Source: PVC group bacterium (GTDB taxonomy: Bacteria; Verrucomicrobiota; Kiritimatiellia; SS1-B-03-39; UBA6053). From it: 33,212 bases of DNA. The first letter of the stretch is position 1. Each line of letters opens with the position of its first letter. Below the pieces are notes generated by a model. That model was not told where the DNA came from and ran no database searches. It worked only from the letters and a program-made list of their open reading frames with translations. The stretch is taken from NCBI GenBank assembly GCA_003565035.1, contig PXDP01000189.1, forward strand, positions 1 to 33,212, in the 5' to 3' direction. Made by a program: the position numbers and the translations under genes. Of the stretch, positions 22,329 to 33,212 are shown one piece after another.

Positions 22329-24236
22329 ATGAAAGAAAAACCTACAAAGATGGTAGACTACATAGACCACTTTATACAAGATGCACAGCATAAAGCTCAA
22401 CCTTTTATTATATCGGGAATTTTAAATAGAGAATATTTAAAAGGTGCCCAACATAAAATGGTAGATCCACAGAAGATGGTTATAACTAATAAAGTTAATA
22501 CTCCTAATGTGTATTTGGAACGAAAGATATTTAATAAAATGTTGCCTATCTACCTTTCTAGGTATGGTATATTATCTGGGAGTAGACCTATTCCTGGATT
22601 TAAAGCAACTACAAATCAATCTCTATCTATTACAGGAGCACTAGAAGGAAACAATTTCATAACAGCTATTTCTAAAGAAATAGGATATAAAGAAAAATAT
22701 GATCAAGCTATAAAGCTTGGCGATGTTGATGGTATTGTATGGGTTAAGACTGGTATTGATTGGACTAAGGGAGATTTAATATCTACCAAAACTACCACTA
22801 ACGCAGAAACTGGAGAGAAAGTAGATATTAAAATTAACGAGGGGAGACCTTTTATTGATATTATTCCTATCCACGAAGTACTAATAGATAACTTTGCAAT
22901 AACCTCGCCGGATAAAATAAATGAATTAGTATATAGACGACCATACTCATGCGACTTTATAGAAAAGCGTTTTGGGTTTAGGCCACCTAAAGAAGATATA
23001 ACAGGTAACTTAACTACCCACCCTTATTATTTGGAATTAGGTTTTGGTATGCGACAAGGGAAAGACATGGAGTATGCTTATGTAGTAGAATATTACAAGA
23101 AACCAGACCCTCTTTATCCTAAAGGACGATACATTTTAAAAACAGGTAGTCATATATTACATGACGGTGTCTTACCTTTTGTAAATAAAATGGATGGGGA
23201 AAGAAAAATACCTTTTGTACCAATATCTTTAATGAATATACCCGGGCACATAATAAGCCCTACAGTATACAACCAAATTATTCCGATGCAAGATACATAT
23301 AACTCTGTTAAGAATAGATTATTAGAGTATATTAATCATATAGCTATTGGTCAATTATATTATTGGGAAGGCTCTTTAATTAATAAAGATAGCATAACTA
23401 ATAAACCTGGTAGAATGATAGGACTTAAGCGACATTCAAAAGCTCCACAACCTGTGGAGAAATCGCGTATAGGTTCAGAGATAGTTACATATCTAGAAGG
23501 CATCAGCTCTGATATGCTTATAACCGCAGGACTTTCTGAGTTACAGGCATATGGTATTAGTAAAAGTAATATGAGAACTGATGGTGTGGTTGATAAAATA
23601 TCAGAAAGCGATGATAATAAACTTACTAATGCTATAGATAATCTATCTATAGGGATTATAGAAATATTTAAACAACTCTTATATGTAGAAAAACAGCGAC
23701 GCAAAATATTGACAGAAGAGTATGGGGTTGCCAAAGCAGATAAGTATATGCTAAAATATAACTTAGATGAAGTAGACCCAGAAGAATTAGATATTGTAAA
23801 CAGAGAATATTTAAAAAACTCTGATATAATATTAGAGAAGAAAATAACACAAGCAGCTAGTCTTGGAGTATACAATCCTGAGTTAAACCTATCTTACAAA
23901 TCTAAATTAGAAATTTTAAATTCAGTAAATTGTGGATACTTACAAGATACTCTTGATCCTACACAACGTGTTAATTATGAATTAATACAGTGGGAACAAG
24001 AAGAGTTCTTAAACCTACGAGCACCTATCGTAGAAGAGTTCCAAGATCATGAACAACATATCGCGGAACATAATATTTTTAGGTTATCTCCTCTTTTGCA
24101 AAAGCTTAAGAGTAAAGATATAGATAGATATGATAAGGTAAGAGAGGCGCTGGACCATCATATCGGTAATCATCAACAATTAGTTGAGAACACAGCGCAC
24201 AACACAGATCTTGAAAATGCCAAGGCATATCTATAA
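22329..24236 (+). CDS. Portal protein, 635 aa
   Basis: Dodecameric ring at the capsid vertex through which DNA enters and leaves. The sequence has the typical portal layout. There is an N-terminal helical region, a beta-rich wing (DIIPIHEVLIDNFAI), and a segment with PFVPISLMNIPGHIISPTVY followed by MQDTYNSVKNRLLEYINHI. A long C-terminal helical region rich in Gln, Glu and His (HEQHIAEHNIFRL) follows. The length fits podovirus portals. It starts two bases after the previous stop with only a weak GGAG site, so translational coupling is likely. Position between terminase and scaffold supports the call. Confidence 0.8.
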   Translation: MKEKPTKMVDYIDHFIQDAQHKAQPFIISGILNREYLKGAQHKMVDPQKMVITNKVNTPNVYLERKIFNKMLPIYLSRYGILSGSRPIPGFKATTNQSLSITGALEGNNFITAISKEIGYKEKYDQAIKLGDVDGIVWVKTGIDWTKGDLISTKTTTNAETGEKVDIKINEGRPFIDIIPIHEVLIDNFAITSPDKINELVYRRPYSCDFIEKRFGFRPPKEDITGNLTTHPYYLELGFGMRQGKDMEYAYVVEYYKKPDPLYPKGRYILKTGSHILHDGVLPFVNKMDGERKIPFVPISLMNIPGHIISPTVYNQIIPMQDTYNSVKNRLLEYINHIAIGQLYYWEGSLINKDSITNKPGRMIGLKRHSKAPQPVEKSRIGSEIVTYLEGISSDMLITAGLSELQAYGISKSNMRTDGVVDKISESDDNKLTNAIDNLSIGIIEIFKQLLYVEKQRRKILTEEYGVAKADKYMLKYNLDEVDPEELDIVNREYLKNSDIILEKKITQAASLGVYNPELNLSYKSKLEILNSVNCGYLQDTLDPTQRVNYELIQWEQEEFLNLRAPIVEEFQDHEQHIAEHNIFRLSPLLQKLKSKDIDRYDKVREALDHHIGNHQQLVENTAHNTDLENAKAYL

Positions 24237-24291
24237 TTACAGCCATTAGGCCAAGGATTATAAGTACAGCATATAAAAGGAGGGATCAATT

Positions 24292-24942
24292 ATGACTGTA
24301 GAAGAACTAGAGCAACAGCTCGCTGAGACACAGGCAAAGCTAGACGCTAGCGAAAAAACAAACAAAACACTAGAGGCTAACCAATCTAATCAAAACTCTT
24401 ACATCACTAAACTAGAAGAAACTAAAAGTGCATTGACTGAACAGATAAACTCTATTAAGAGTACTGCTAACTCGCCTGCACTTGATCCGAACATCACTGC
24501 TTACTTCAAGAAGAAATACGTAGAAGACTTTGAAAAAGATGGGATAGCAGAAATCATTAGTCGCGATACTAAGGGAGTATTTCCTAAGGTAGAAGCAGAG
24601 CTAAGAAGTTTCTTAAAGGCACATATGACCGAGAACAACGCATCACTTAAGTTTGTGTTAGACGCATATTCTCTAGTGTTAGGGAGAGCTTACGCTGACC
24701 CAGAACATGAGATTCATAAAGTAGATGAGCCTACTCCAACTGAAGGAGAACCAACAGAACCTCCAGCAGATAAAGGAGTTCCGTCTAACATACATGAACC
24801 TATTCCACCAACGCTAACTGATAGTGACCCAGCTTCTGGCAACCCAGTACCAAGACCTCAAGTTGAAGTACGGAATACAAAAGAAGCCTTTAAAGTATTT
24901 GAAGACAGATTATTTAAACAAGGTCAAGACAAGTATGAATAA
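24292..24942 (+). CDS. Capsid scaffold protein, 216 aa
   Basis: Internal assembly scaffold, expected to leave or be degraded before packaging. Residues 1-60 are a strong coiled coil (MTVEELEQQLAETQAKL). A helical middle part follows, then a disordered Pro/Glu/Thr-rich linker (EPTPTEGEPTEPPADKG). It ends with a short helix, EAFKVFEDRLFKQGQDKYE, of the type that binds capsid subunits. It has a good AAAGGAGGG site and sits directly before the major capsid gene, the classic position. No protease motif is visible. Confidence 0.8.
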   Translation: MTVEELEQQLAETQAKLDASEKTNKTLEANQSNQNSYITKLEETKSALTEQINSIKSTANSPALDPNITAYFKKKYVEDFEKDGIAEIISRDTKGVFPKVEAELRSFLKAHMTENNASLKFVLDAYSLVLGRAYADPEHEIHKVDEPTPTEGEPTEPPADKGVPSNIHEPIPPTLTDSDPASGNPVPRPQVEVRNTKEAFKVFEDRLFKQGQDKYE

Positions 24943-24964
24943 TACTTAAAGGAGGTAAAGTAAA

Positions 24965-26260
24965 ATGATTAAAATGACAAATTTTAACGTCTCTCAGGCA
25001 ATCGAAGATTTCTTAAAGATTGAGTATACTGATGGATTAACTAACGAGTTTAACACAATGGAAGCTTTAATCAATCAATTCGGTAAAGAAGATTTAAAAG
25101 GAAAATATAAAACGAAAAGTTTTGCATTAGGTGTTACTGATAACATCCGTGCATTAGGTAAGTCTAACGATACTTATGTATTAGGTGTTAACGACTATAC
25201 TAATGGTGCTGATACTGTTGAAGCTCAGTTCGATACAACTAAATTATTAGGTGTATTCGCTATTACTGACGAAGCAATAGTAAAAGGTACAACTGATGGA
25301 AGCATCTTTAATGTCTTACAAGATTCATTACAAAGAATGCAATTAGGTCTTAAGCATACGATTAATCGTTATGGTTATGGATCAGCTTCTGGTAAAATAG
25401 GTGTTGTAAGTTCACAAGTTGCTACTGATGCAGATTTCTTAGGCACTGGCCGTAACATGTATGAAATCAAAATGACTAACTCTCATAGTGTTCTACCTGG
25501 TATGGGCTTATTACTAAGAAAAGATGGCTCAAATTATATCACTTGCCGAATATTTGATAAAACTAATAGTTCAGTACATGATGAAACAGTTCGTGTAGTT
25601 GAAATTGCAGCAGCTTCAGATGGTACTGTAGATTTATCTTCAGATACTGTAGAAGTATATGCTCGTCAATTAGATCCTACAGCTGCTGTTAAAGCAGAGT
25701 ATACTGGATTAGAAGATATTGTTATGACTCAAAATAATACCATCTTCAATGTTGATCGTTCTGTTTACAAGGCTCTTAACTGTACAGTTGAGGACTTAGA
25801 AAGCGAAATAATCACAGAAGAAAAATTAAGAGATATGTCTGACCACGTTGAATTATCTAACTCAGACGGTGCTGTTATTGATTTAGTAGCGTCTAACCAC
25901 AGAATCATTTCTAGTATCGAGAAACAATTATATCAATTTAAACAATATGATATGGATAGTTCAAAAGGCGAGTTTGGTTTAGGGCGACCTAAAGTTAAAT
26001 TCGACAACTACTCATTGTTTAAAGATAAGTATTCTCGCGACGCAAATATCTATATGTTAGACACTAAGAAAATCTATGAATTAACTCGTAAAGACTTTGG
26101 TTGGTTAACTAAAGGCGGAGCGGCTGGCATCTTAGAGCGTAGAGACGGATCAGAAATCTATGAAGGTATCATGACTAAGTATGCAGATTTAGCGGTTGAG
26201 AGCTTTAAAGCTCACGCTGCATTTAAAAATGTTGCGCACGAAGTAGCTACCTCAGAGTAG
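24965..26260 (+). CDS. Major capsid protein, 431 aa
   Basis: Main shell protein, probably HK97 fold. The start is MIKMTNFNVSQAIEDFL, chosen because AAAGGAGG lies nine bases before it. The N-arm is followed by regions with the typical beta-rich and long-helix pattern: FNVLQDSLQRMQLGLKHTIN for the spine helix, and AAGILERRDGSEIYEGIM with AVESFKAHAAFKNV at the C-terminus. A separate stretch (SHSVLPGMGLLL to DTVEVYARQL) looks like an inserted beta domain. It follows the scaffold gene and is followed by a strong terminator, as expected for a highly expressed structural gene. Family assignment is by context and pattern. Confidence 0.85.
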   Translation: MIKMTNFNVSQAIEDFLKIEYTDGLTNEFNTMEALINQFGKEDLKGKYKTKSFALGVTDNIRALGKSNDTYVLGVNDYTNGADTVEAQFDTTKLLGVFAITDEAIVKGTTDGSIFNVLQDSLQRMQLGLKHTINRYGYGSASGKIGVVSSQVATDADFLGTGRNMYEIKMTNSHSVLPGMGLLLRKDGSNYITCRIFDKTNSSVHDETVRVVEIAAASDGTVDLSSDTVEVYARQLDPTAAVKAEYTGLEDIVMTQNNTIFNVDRSVYKALNCTVEDLESEIITEEKLRDMSDHVELSNSDGAVIDLVASNHRIISSIEKQLYQFKQYDMDSSKGEFGLGRPKVKFDNYSLFKDKYSRDANIYMLDTKKIYELTRKDFGWLTKGGAAGILERRDGSEIYEGIMTKYADLAVESFKAHAAFKNVAHEVATSE

Positions 26261-26264
26261 AAAT

Positions 26265-26290
26265 AAAGGAGCAGCAATGCTCCTTTTTAT
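26265..26290 (+). terminator. Intrinsic terminator after capsid gene
   Basis: AAAGGAGCA and TGCTCCTTT form a nine-pair perfect stem closed by a GCAA (GNRA) tetraloop. The stem runs directly into TTTTTATTTTATT. A textbook Rho-independent terminator five bases after the capsid stop. Confidence 0.9.
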
Positions 26291-26313
26291 TTTATTAAAA
26301 GGAGGATAAAGTA

Positions 26314-26889
26314 ATGGATATATATCAAGAAAGATATTTAAAACATCAACATAATAAAACAACTAATATGTATAAATTCATTGGAGAAGAGAAACTACAT
26401 TACACTCCTCAAGAAATAGACACACTATTTAAAATACTTAATAACAGAAGAAGTCAACGAAACTTTACTAAACAAAATATAAAACTTGATGTGTTAAAAA
26501 CAATAGAGCAAAGTATTGCTTTAAACCCCTCTAGCTGTAATCGAAAAAGTATTTATGGTGTGTGGATTACACCAGAAGGAATAGATCAGTATCTAGTAGG
26601 AGCTAAAGTATGGGCACCTAAAGCTAACAGTATACTATTATTATTCGCAGCAAAGGAGGCTTATAAAAGTCCTAATGAAAAAGCTTTTATGCCTTATCTA
26701 GATGGAGGCTTCGTAGCGCAAACATTATATTTAGTATGTGAAGTATTGGGTATAGGTGCTTGTTTTATAAACCCTAACCTTGTTAAAGAAAATGCTGAAG
26801 AGTTTACATTAATGTATGGTGAAGATTATTTTGTAGGAGCTTTTGCTTTAGGTAACTATGATTATAAAGCAAAGAACCCAAACCTTTAA
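26314..26889 (+). CDS. Nitroreductase-family protein, 191 aa
   Basis: FMN-dependent NAD(P)H oxidoreductase-like protein. Family hallmarks are RRSQRNF (45-51), NPSSCN (71-76, the APSxxN position), and DGGFVAQTLYLVCEVLGIGAC (130-150). The terminal GAFALGNYD (175-183) is the usual GxP-like end. All FMN-contact regions appear intact, so activity is plausible. The natural substrate cannot be read from sequence. It lies after the capsid terminator and ahead of a glycosyltransferase-like gene, with its own AAAGGAGG site. An enzyme of metabolism between capsid and tail genes is typical of a moron, a gene not needed for the virion but useful to host or phage. Confidence 0.85.
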   Translation: MDIYQERYLKHQHNKTTNMYKFIGEEKLHYTPQEIDTLFKILNNRRSQRNFTKQNIKLDVLKTIEQSIALNPSSCNRKSIYGVWITPEGIDQYLVGAKVWAPKANSILLLFAAKEAYKSPNEKAFMPYLDGGFVAQTLYLVCEVLGIGACFINPNLVKENAEEFTLMYGEDYFVGAFALGNYDYKAKNPNL

Positions 26890-26902
26890 AGGAGGATTAT
26901 TT

Positions 26903-27739
26903 GTGAAAGATATAACTGTTTATACCATTGTATATAACAAATACGGTAAGTTTATAAAAAAATGGGTGAAGATGTTAAAAAAACAAACTGTTGTACCTAA
27001 TATACTTATAGTTTTAGGACACGATCATGGTGCCGATTTAGATTGGTTAAAGAAAAACAACCTTAATTATATATACTACGATAGTGATAACATGGGGAAA
27101 CTAAGAAACATAGGCCTACAAGAAATAAAAACCACTTGGTGGTTATATTTTTCAGTCGATGATTTATTATATCCTCACGCGTGTGCTGAAATAGTAAATA
27201 CTAACGCACCGGCTATATCTATATTATTTGATGTAGAGTCACCTGAAAAAGTAATATCTTACGAACAGCTATCACCTTGTTTTCAATCTTTAAAAGATCT
27301 AAGCGAGTGGAAAAAATTTAAATGGGGAGGATATATAGCTCTTAAAAACAAAGATATTAAGTTTAGAGAAGATGTAGAAGTACCTAATATGCTATACCAC
27401 TTAGATCTATTTAAAGCGGGGATAAAACCCGTGTTTAGTAAATCAAGCTTAGGCTTACACCAACGAAGATTAGACTCTCATCACTATAAATCAGAAAAAA
27501 ATGGTTCGCGTATACCCATACAAAAAACAATTTCTAAAGAAATATCTAATTATTTAAATAAAACCTTAGGTAATAATCTAAAAAGATTAGTGTGTATCAA
27601 ATCCTATAAAGACCTTGAGACAAATAGAATTATAGCTAAAGGCCAAATAATAAACTTAGCTTATAAAAGATCTCGAAAACCTCTCACGCTATTTAGAAAA
27701 AAAGAACTAATAGATAAAGGAAAAGCTAAAATTGTCTAG
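26903..27739 (+). CDS. GT-A type (family 2-like) glycosyltransferase, 278 aa
   Basis: The track starts this frame inside the previous gene. I choose the GTG at 26903, eight bases after AAAGGAGG (MKDITVYTIVYNKYGKF). It transfers a sugar from a nucleotide donor. Family features are an N-terminal beta-alpha-beta opening, NMGKLRNIG (63-71, the GxxxARNxG position), and SVDD (84-87), the metal and nucleotide-binding DXD-type site. The C-terminal 70 residues are basic. It may modify the host surface, the virion or the collagen-like fibre downstream. Stop and terminator overlap. The weakly conserved acceptor half prevents a narrower call. Confidence 0.75.
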   Translation: MKDITVYTIVYNKYGKFIKKWVKMLKKQTVVPNILIVLGHDHGADLDWLKKNNLNYIYYDSDNMGKLRNIGLQEIKTTWWLYFSVDDLLYPHACAEIVNTNAPAISILFDVESPEKVISYEQLSPCFQSLKDLSEWKKFKWGGYIALKNKDIKFREDVEVPNMLYHLDLFKAGIKPVFSKSSLGLHQRRLDSHHYKSEKNGSRIPIQKTISKEISNYLNKTLGNNLKRLVCIKSYKDLETNRIIAKGQIINLAYKRSRKPLTLFRKKELIDKGKAKIV

Positions 27740-27758
27740 TCGACTAGACAGTTTTTTT
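27733..27758 (+). terminator. Terminator overlapping glycosyltransferase stop
   Basis: TGTCTAG/CTAGACA is a seven-pair stem around the TCGA loop (the whole 18 bases are a perfect palindrome). G and seven T follow. The TAG stop of the glycosyltransferase is inside the stem. Confidence 0.85.
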
Positions 27759-27768
27759 ATGCTATAAT
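27740..27768 (+). promoter_or_regulatory. Promoter embedded in the terminator
   Basis: TCGACT (27740) and TATAAT (27763), with a 17-base spacer and TGC before the -10. The -35 hexamer is the right half of the terminator palindrome and the T-run is part of the spacer. It restarts transcription for the neck and tail genes. Confidence 0.7.
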
Positions 27769-27785
27769 AATTAAAGAGGTGGACT

Positions 27786-28160
27786 ATGAACGAAATACTT
27801 AGGTTTTACAAGGAGCTTCGGCTTGTCAATATAGGAAATATTTCCACTAGATTACTACGAGAAACTAATGGGGATACTTTTCTAGCTTATAATATTTTAA
27901 GAGACACCTACGAAGTACACTCTATTAATTCCTTTAAACATAATAGGATGTCGTGTAATGGAGTAATAGAAGTAGAAAATATTAACCAGGAGTTAATTGA
28001 AAATATTAAAGTAAACAATATTAAAAAGTTCGGAGACCAAATCCTTTCTAGACGAGAATACTTGGAAAATTTACTAGACCAACATGATAATTTTAAAGAA
28101 GAGCAACTGTATAAAAAAGGACATAAAATGATTAAACAATCATTAGGGAGGGAAATATAA
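27786..28160 (+). CDS. Hypothetical protein, 124 aa
   Basis: First gene after the terminator-promoter element, starting MNEILRFYKELRLVNIG with an AAAGAGGTGG site. It is basic and helical, with a central beta hairpin (MSCNGVIEVENINQ) and a C-terminal charged helix (HDNFKEEQLYKKGHKMI). Its stop is followed at once by the next ATG. The position between capsid and adaptor genes suggests a neck or head-completion protein, but no family is recognised. Confidence 0.7.
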   Translation: MNEILRFYKELRLVNIGNISTRLLRETNGDTFLAYNILRDTYEVHSINSFKHNRMSCNGVIEVENINQELIENIKVNNIKKFGDQILSRREYLENLLDQHDNFKEEQLYKKGHKMIKQSLGREI

Positions 28161-28928
28161 ATGACATTAAAAGATTTATATATTAGAGTTAAAGATTCTA
28201 CTGGCTTAGAAGTTCTTACTGTTAGTGATATGTATACTATGTATCAAAACTGTGCTGCTGATTTAACAAGCAGGGGCTACAGAGAATTTGCAGAGCTTAC
28301 ATACACAGCCAACGAAGAAGACGAGCATACATTTGAAAAAGTTACAGACAATAAATATGTTCTAACATTATTTCCAACAGCTAAAAAAGTATTATACATT
28401 AAAATAAAAACTAGCTTAGGAATAATTAAAGCGTATAGACGACCATTAACAGATCCATATATAGATAGCTTAGCATCAGGAAACTCTACGAGATATAACT
28501 TCTCGGCGCATAATAACATTCAAGCTATATACTATATTAAAAACAATGTGTGTTATGTTGAATATGTACAGAATGTTGTAGCTGAAGAAATTACAGTGGG
28601 TTTATATAAACGTATAGATAGTAATATTGTACCTACAAGCTTCGATTATCTAGATCCTGAAAGCGGAGAGACTATAACTAGTACGGATGTATACCAAACA
28701 GCTATATTAGAGACAATAGAGTTACCAATAAGGGAAGAACTACAAGACGTGTTTACACTTTTTGGAATTTATTATTCTTATAACAAAAGATTAAAAGAAG
28801 AAGCTATGATTAACAGACACCTTAACAACTATAAATATTTAGTAGAGGATTTACTGCACGAATTAAATTATGAAGACGTATATAATGAAGAAGAAAGTGT
28901 GATTGCTACAGATAACCTGGATTCCTAA
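28161..28928 (+). CDS. Probable head-tail adaptor protein, 255 aa
   Basis: Starts MTLKDLYIRVKDSTGLE behind AGGGAGGG. The opening helix, central beta region (AYRRPLTDPYIDSL, NNVCYVEYVQNVV) and long C-terminal helices (FTLFGIYYSYNKRLKEEAMI) fit adaptor proteins that dock under the portal in short-tailed phages. The next gene is the probable nozzle, the same order as adaptor then nozzle in T7-like and crAss-like phages. No catalytic motif is seen. The family call rests mainly on context, size and helix pattern. Confidence 0.55.
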   Translation: MTLKDLYIRVKDSTGLEVLTVSDMYTMYQNCAADLTSRGYREFAELTYTANEEDEHTFEKVTDNKYVLTLFPTAKKVLYIKIKTSLGIIKAYRRPLTDPYIDSLASGNSTRYNFSAHNNIQAIYYIKNNVCYVEYVQNVVAEEITVGLYKRIDSNIVPTSFDYLDPESGETITSTDVYQTAILETIELPIREELQDVFTLFGIYYSYNKRLKEEAMINRHLNNYKYLVEDLLHELNYEDVYNEEESVIATDNLDS

Positions 28929-28940
28929 GGGGGTATTTAT

Positions 28941-31547
28941 ATGGCAAGAATAGAGAAAGACAATATACGATTATACGATGAACCCATTACTTATGGATCT
29001 TTTACTGGAGGAATAAACAATACTCCTTCAAATGAAAAGATGAGCATCAATGAATTAAAAGATGCTATTAATTGGCATTATAACGAGGGTATATTAGAAA
29101 GACGATTAGGTGCTAAAGTATTAGCTACCTTAGATAACTTATTTGATCAAGAAACTTTTGAAGATCTTAACGTTAGTAACTTTCAAAGTGTTTCTATTTA
29201 TGGAGTTGGGGATAACATTTATGTCATCATGATGATTGATGGCAGAATTTTTTATGCCCAAGTATCTACAGATATTACTTACGCATTAGATGTAGACCCT
29301 CAGAATTTAACTGTCTATGAAATAACTATAGATGTACCCGCAGCTAAAGTAGCTGTAGATACCGGAGCAGGTGTATATAATATAACAGGTAGTAAAGAGA
29401 ATGAATTTGAGGGATTAGTTTTATATACAGATGCCGATGAAATACCCGAAGCACATAATGGGTATGTTTTGAAAATAGATTCTGAATATAAATTAATATT
29501 ACAAAACAAGAATTTAACCGAGGGTGTGGGTATTAATGATGAGTTTTATCTAGCCTCGGGTACACGAATTATAAAAATATATGAAGAGGATGATGTTTTA
29601 AAAGGTGTAGTACTACCTCCAAAAACACCAAGCGGTGGGGAGTATTATAATATAGGCTTAAACAGATTAAGTCCCTACCCACTAACCCTTATAAAAGAAG
29701 TGTTTGATGCGTCGCACCCATTCATAAGTGCGATTGTAACAGATAATTTAAATATTTTAAACGCTGCTGAGGATTTAAGTTTTGAAGCAATACTAGACTA
29801 CCCTTCTGGTAAGACAGCAAACGATTATTATTTTAAGTGGGAATTTATGAGGCTTAATAGTGCTGACGTACCACAAACAGAGTGGATAGCTATCAACAAT
29901 GGAAGCGCTAGACTCTTTAAAACAGCTGGCTCTAAGGGTTTAAAGAAATTAACAGGAGTAGATGCTGCTTCTTTTGGAGCTTCTGTAGGAGATAAAATTA
30001 AAATAAGATGTACATTTACAGAAGACTTTGAACGTGTATCTACCATTGATACAAGTATACAAACAGAGCGTGTACTAGAAGATGTTTATAAAAACTCTAA
30101 CAGCTCTGGCGGACTTACTATAACAACCGATACCGATTATAAGAAAGATCCCCTACAAAGTTTTGGGGCAACTTTCATTACACTAAGTATAGTAGCAGAT
30201 ATACCAGCAGCTCTACCCGACGATAAATTTCTTAGGATTCACTCATGTAGAAAAGTTATAGCTGATGGATACAACTTAATGTTTTATGATGATAAAGATA
30301 ATACTGGCGACTGGTATAAGTGTGTTGTAAAACAATATGATTATATAGCAGATAAAGGTAACTTAAATTTTCAAACTAATAAAAACGAAAGACTTATTAA
30401 AGTTATAGGCTTTGAAGGGAACATAATAGCTTTTGGATATAATGATCAGATAGGTGGAAACATTAGTATCGTCAAAGGTAATGGTGATGACGTTGATACT
30501 GGTGATGGTTATTACTCTCCCTATAGAAGAACAATAGGACACACAGAAATATCTACTGATCACCCTAATAGTGTACAAGTTATTGAAAACAATTTAATTT
30601 TTAAATTTAAAGACAATTTTTATATAACAAACTCTAATCAATTAGACTCAGAGCGTATTCAACTACAGTGTGTAAATGATAAACTAAAACACTATACGTG
30701 GATCAAAGCCTCAACAGAAGAGTTTGATGAGATGACTATGCCACAAATGCCTAACGTTTATAATAATAATTTATTCCCCAACACTCCATATGAGCGTAGA
30801 CTATATACTGAAGTTACAGAAGATTACTATGGGGTTATTTACCCTGCGCAAAATCTAAGATGGAAGATGTATTTTAAACTACCTATTAGATATGAGGACG
30901 ACCCTAAAACATACTTCCCTTGGATAAGAGATGTTAGCGATAAAGCATTTAATATTATTGGAAGGATATATATACAAGGATTAAGTACTATGGTTACATC
31001 TACAGGAGAAATTATAAACTTTACAGATAACACTTACCAGGATCTAGGGGTAGATGGATACCCATCTATTATTGAAACAAAAGCTTTTGATCTAAACTAT
31101 CCTAAGTTTATAAAATTCTTGCGAAATCTAAATATATACTACTATAGAGATTTTTCTCAAGAATTTACACTAACAGTACATTTAAAAAACGAACATGGTG
31201 TTGATGTATATGGTACTAAGTATACAGCTTCACATGAATATCAAGAGGATGAAGAACAAAACACCACAATAGATAGAATAAACTACAGCCCTACAGAAGC
31301 TATTGATCAAGAATTATTAATAGCAGGGCAGACAAGTTTAGGAGAAGCTATTTTAGGAGACCAACCAAGCTATATATCAAAAGTTTTTACTCCTATCAAC
31401 ATGATACCGTTCTTATCGGTATCAGTTAGACTACACATAGGTGACACTACAAATGTTATATTAGGATCATTAGGGTTTAATTTTGTAACTGGAGGATTAC
31501 CAGATATTTCAATGGGTAATTATTATCCAGACATCATTAAATTATAA
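28941..31547 (+). CDS. Probable tail nozzle (tail tubular B-like) protein, 868 aa
   Basis: Forms the distal tube of short tails. The N-terminus [18 protein letters not shown] followed by [20 protein letters not shown] matches the usual nozzle opening (GGIN..., L.DA.N....G.LE.R.G). The rest is beta-rich with propeller-like and Ig-like stretches, including [19 protein letters not shown] and a C-terminal [18 protein letters not shown]. The length is near that of T7 gp12 (about 800). It has an AAGGGGG site and sits between adaptor and fibre genes. Confidence is moderate because assignment depends on the N-terminal pattern and gene order. Confidence 0.7.
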   Translation: MARIEKDNIRLYDEPITYGSFTGGINNTPSNEKMSINELKDAINWHYNEGILERRLGAKVLATLDNLFDQETFEDLNVSNFQSVSIYGVGDNIYVIMMIDGRIFYAQVSTDITYALDVDPQNLTVYEITIDVPAAKVAVDTGAGVYNITGSKENEFEGLVLYTDADEIPEAHNGYVLKIDSEYKLILQNKNLTEGVGINDEFYLASGTRIIKIYEEDDVLKGVVLPPKTPSGGEYYNIGLNRLSPYPLTLIKEVFDASHPFISAIVTDNLNILNAAEDLSFEAILDYPSGKTANDYYFKWEFMRLNSADVPQTEWIAINNGSARLFKTAGSKGLKKLTGVDAASFGASVGDKIKIRCTFTEDFERVSTIDTSIQTERVLEDVYKNSNSSGGLTITTDTDYKKDPLQSFGATFITLSIVADIPAALPDDKFLRIHSCRKVIADGYNLMFYDDKDNTGDWYKCVVKQYDYIADKGNLNFQTNKNERLIKVIGFEGNIIAFGYNDQIGGNISIVKGNGDDVDTGDGYYSPYRRTIGHTEISTDHPNSVQVIENNLIFKFKDNFYITNSNQLDSERIQLQCVNDKLKHYTWIKASTEEFDEMTMPQMPNVYNNNLFPNTPYERRLYTEVTEDYYGVIYPAQNLRWKMYFKLPIRYEDDPKTYFPWIRDVSDKAFNIIGRIYIQGLSTMVTSTGEIINFTDNTYQDLGVDGYPSIIETKAFDLNYPKFIKFLRNLNIYYYRDFSQEFTLTVHLKNEHGVDVYGTKYTASHEYQEDEEQNTTIDRINYSPTEAIDQELLIAGQTSLGEAILGDQPSYISKVFTPINMIPFLSVSVRLHIGDTTNVILGSLGFNFVTGGLPDISMGNYYPDIIKL

Positions 31548-31558
31548 GGAGGGTTACA

Positions 31559-33212
<1,654 letters not shown>

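Overview
This window looks like the junction between two divergently transcribed arms of a tailed-phage genome (or integrated prophage). Two things suggest a Gram-positive, Bacillota-type host: strong AGGAGG ribosome binding sites in front of almost every gene, and AT-rich coding with standard stop codons. No sheath, tape measure or long-tail genes are visible. The order terminase, portal, scaffold, capsid, adaptor, nozzle, fibre fits a short-tailed (podovirus-like) virion. Host and taxon are inferences.

Left arm, about 1-4700, transcribed leftward. It holds about a dozen small genes of unknown function, tightly packed and often overlapping. They include a tandem family of paralogues (953-1781), four small or signal-anchored membrane proteins, and intergenic regions rich in hairpins, tandem repeats and repeated motifs. 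Leftward promoters have the extended -10 form TGNTATAAT. A repeat-rich divergent region (4666-5022) separates the arms.

Right arm, 5023 to the end, transcribed rightward. It opens with a 14,988-base gene for a 4,995-residue protein. That protein carries a beta-prime-like double-psi beta-barrel catalytic motif (HP...DFDGD), as in single-chain two-barrel RNA polymerases (YonO, QDE-1, crAss-like virion RNA polymerase). About 400 residues before this motif lies a complete DEDDh 3'-5' exonuclease signature. I found no cysteine in the whole translation, and both ends carry Gly/Ala-rich hydrophobic segments. The best reading is a virion-packaged, ejected transcription machine. Next come the large terminase, two small genes, portal, scaffold and major capsid protein. 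A two-gene insert (nitroreductase-like and glycosyltransferase-like) follows, bounded by terminators on both sides. After it lie an unknown gene, a probable adaptor, a probable nozzle, and a collagen-like fibre that runs off the window.

How the parts may work together (inference): the head genes build the capsid, and the giant polymerase is packaged and ejected with the genome to transcribe early genes, perhaps those of the leftward arm. Host-type promoters inside the right arm would let host sigma factors contribute to late expression.
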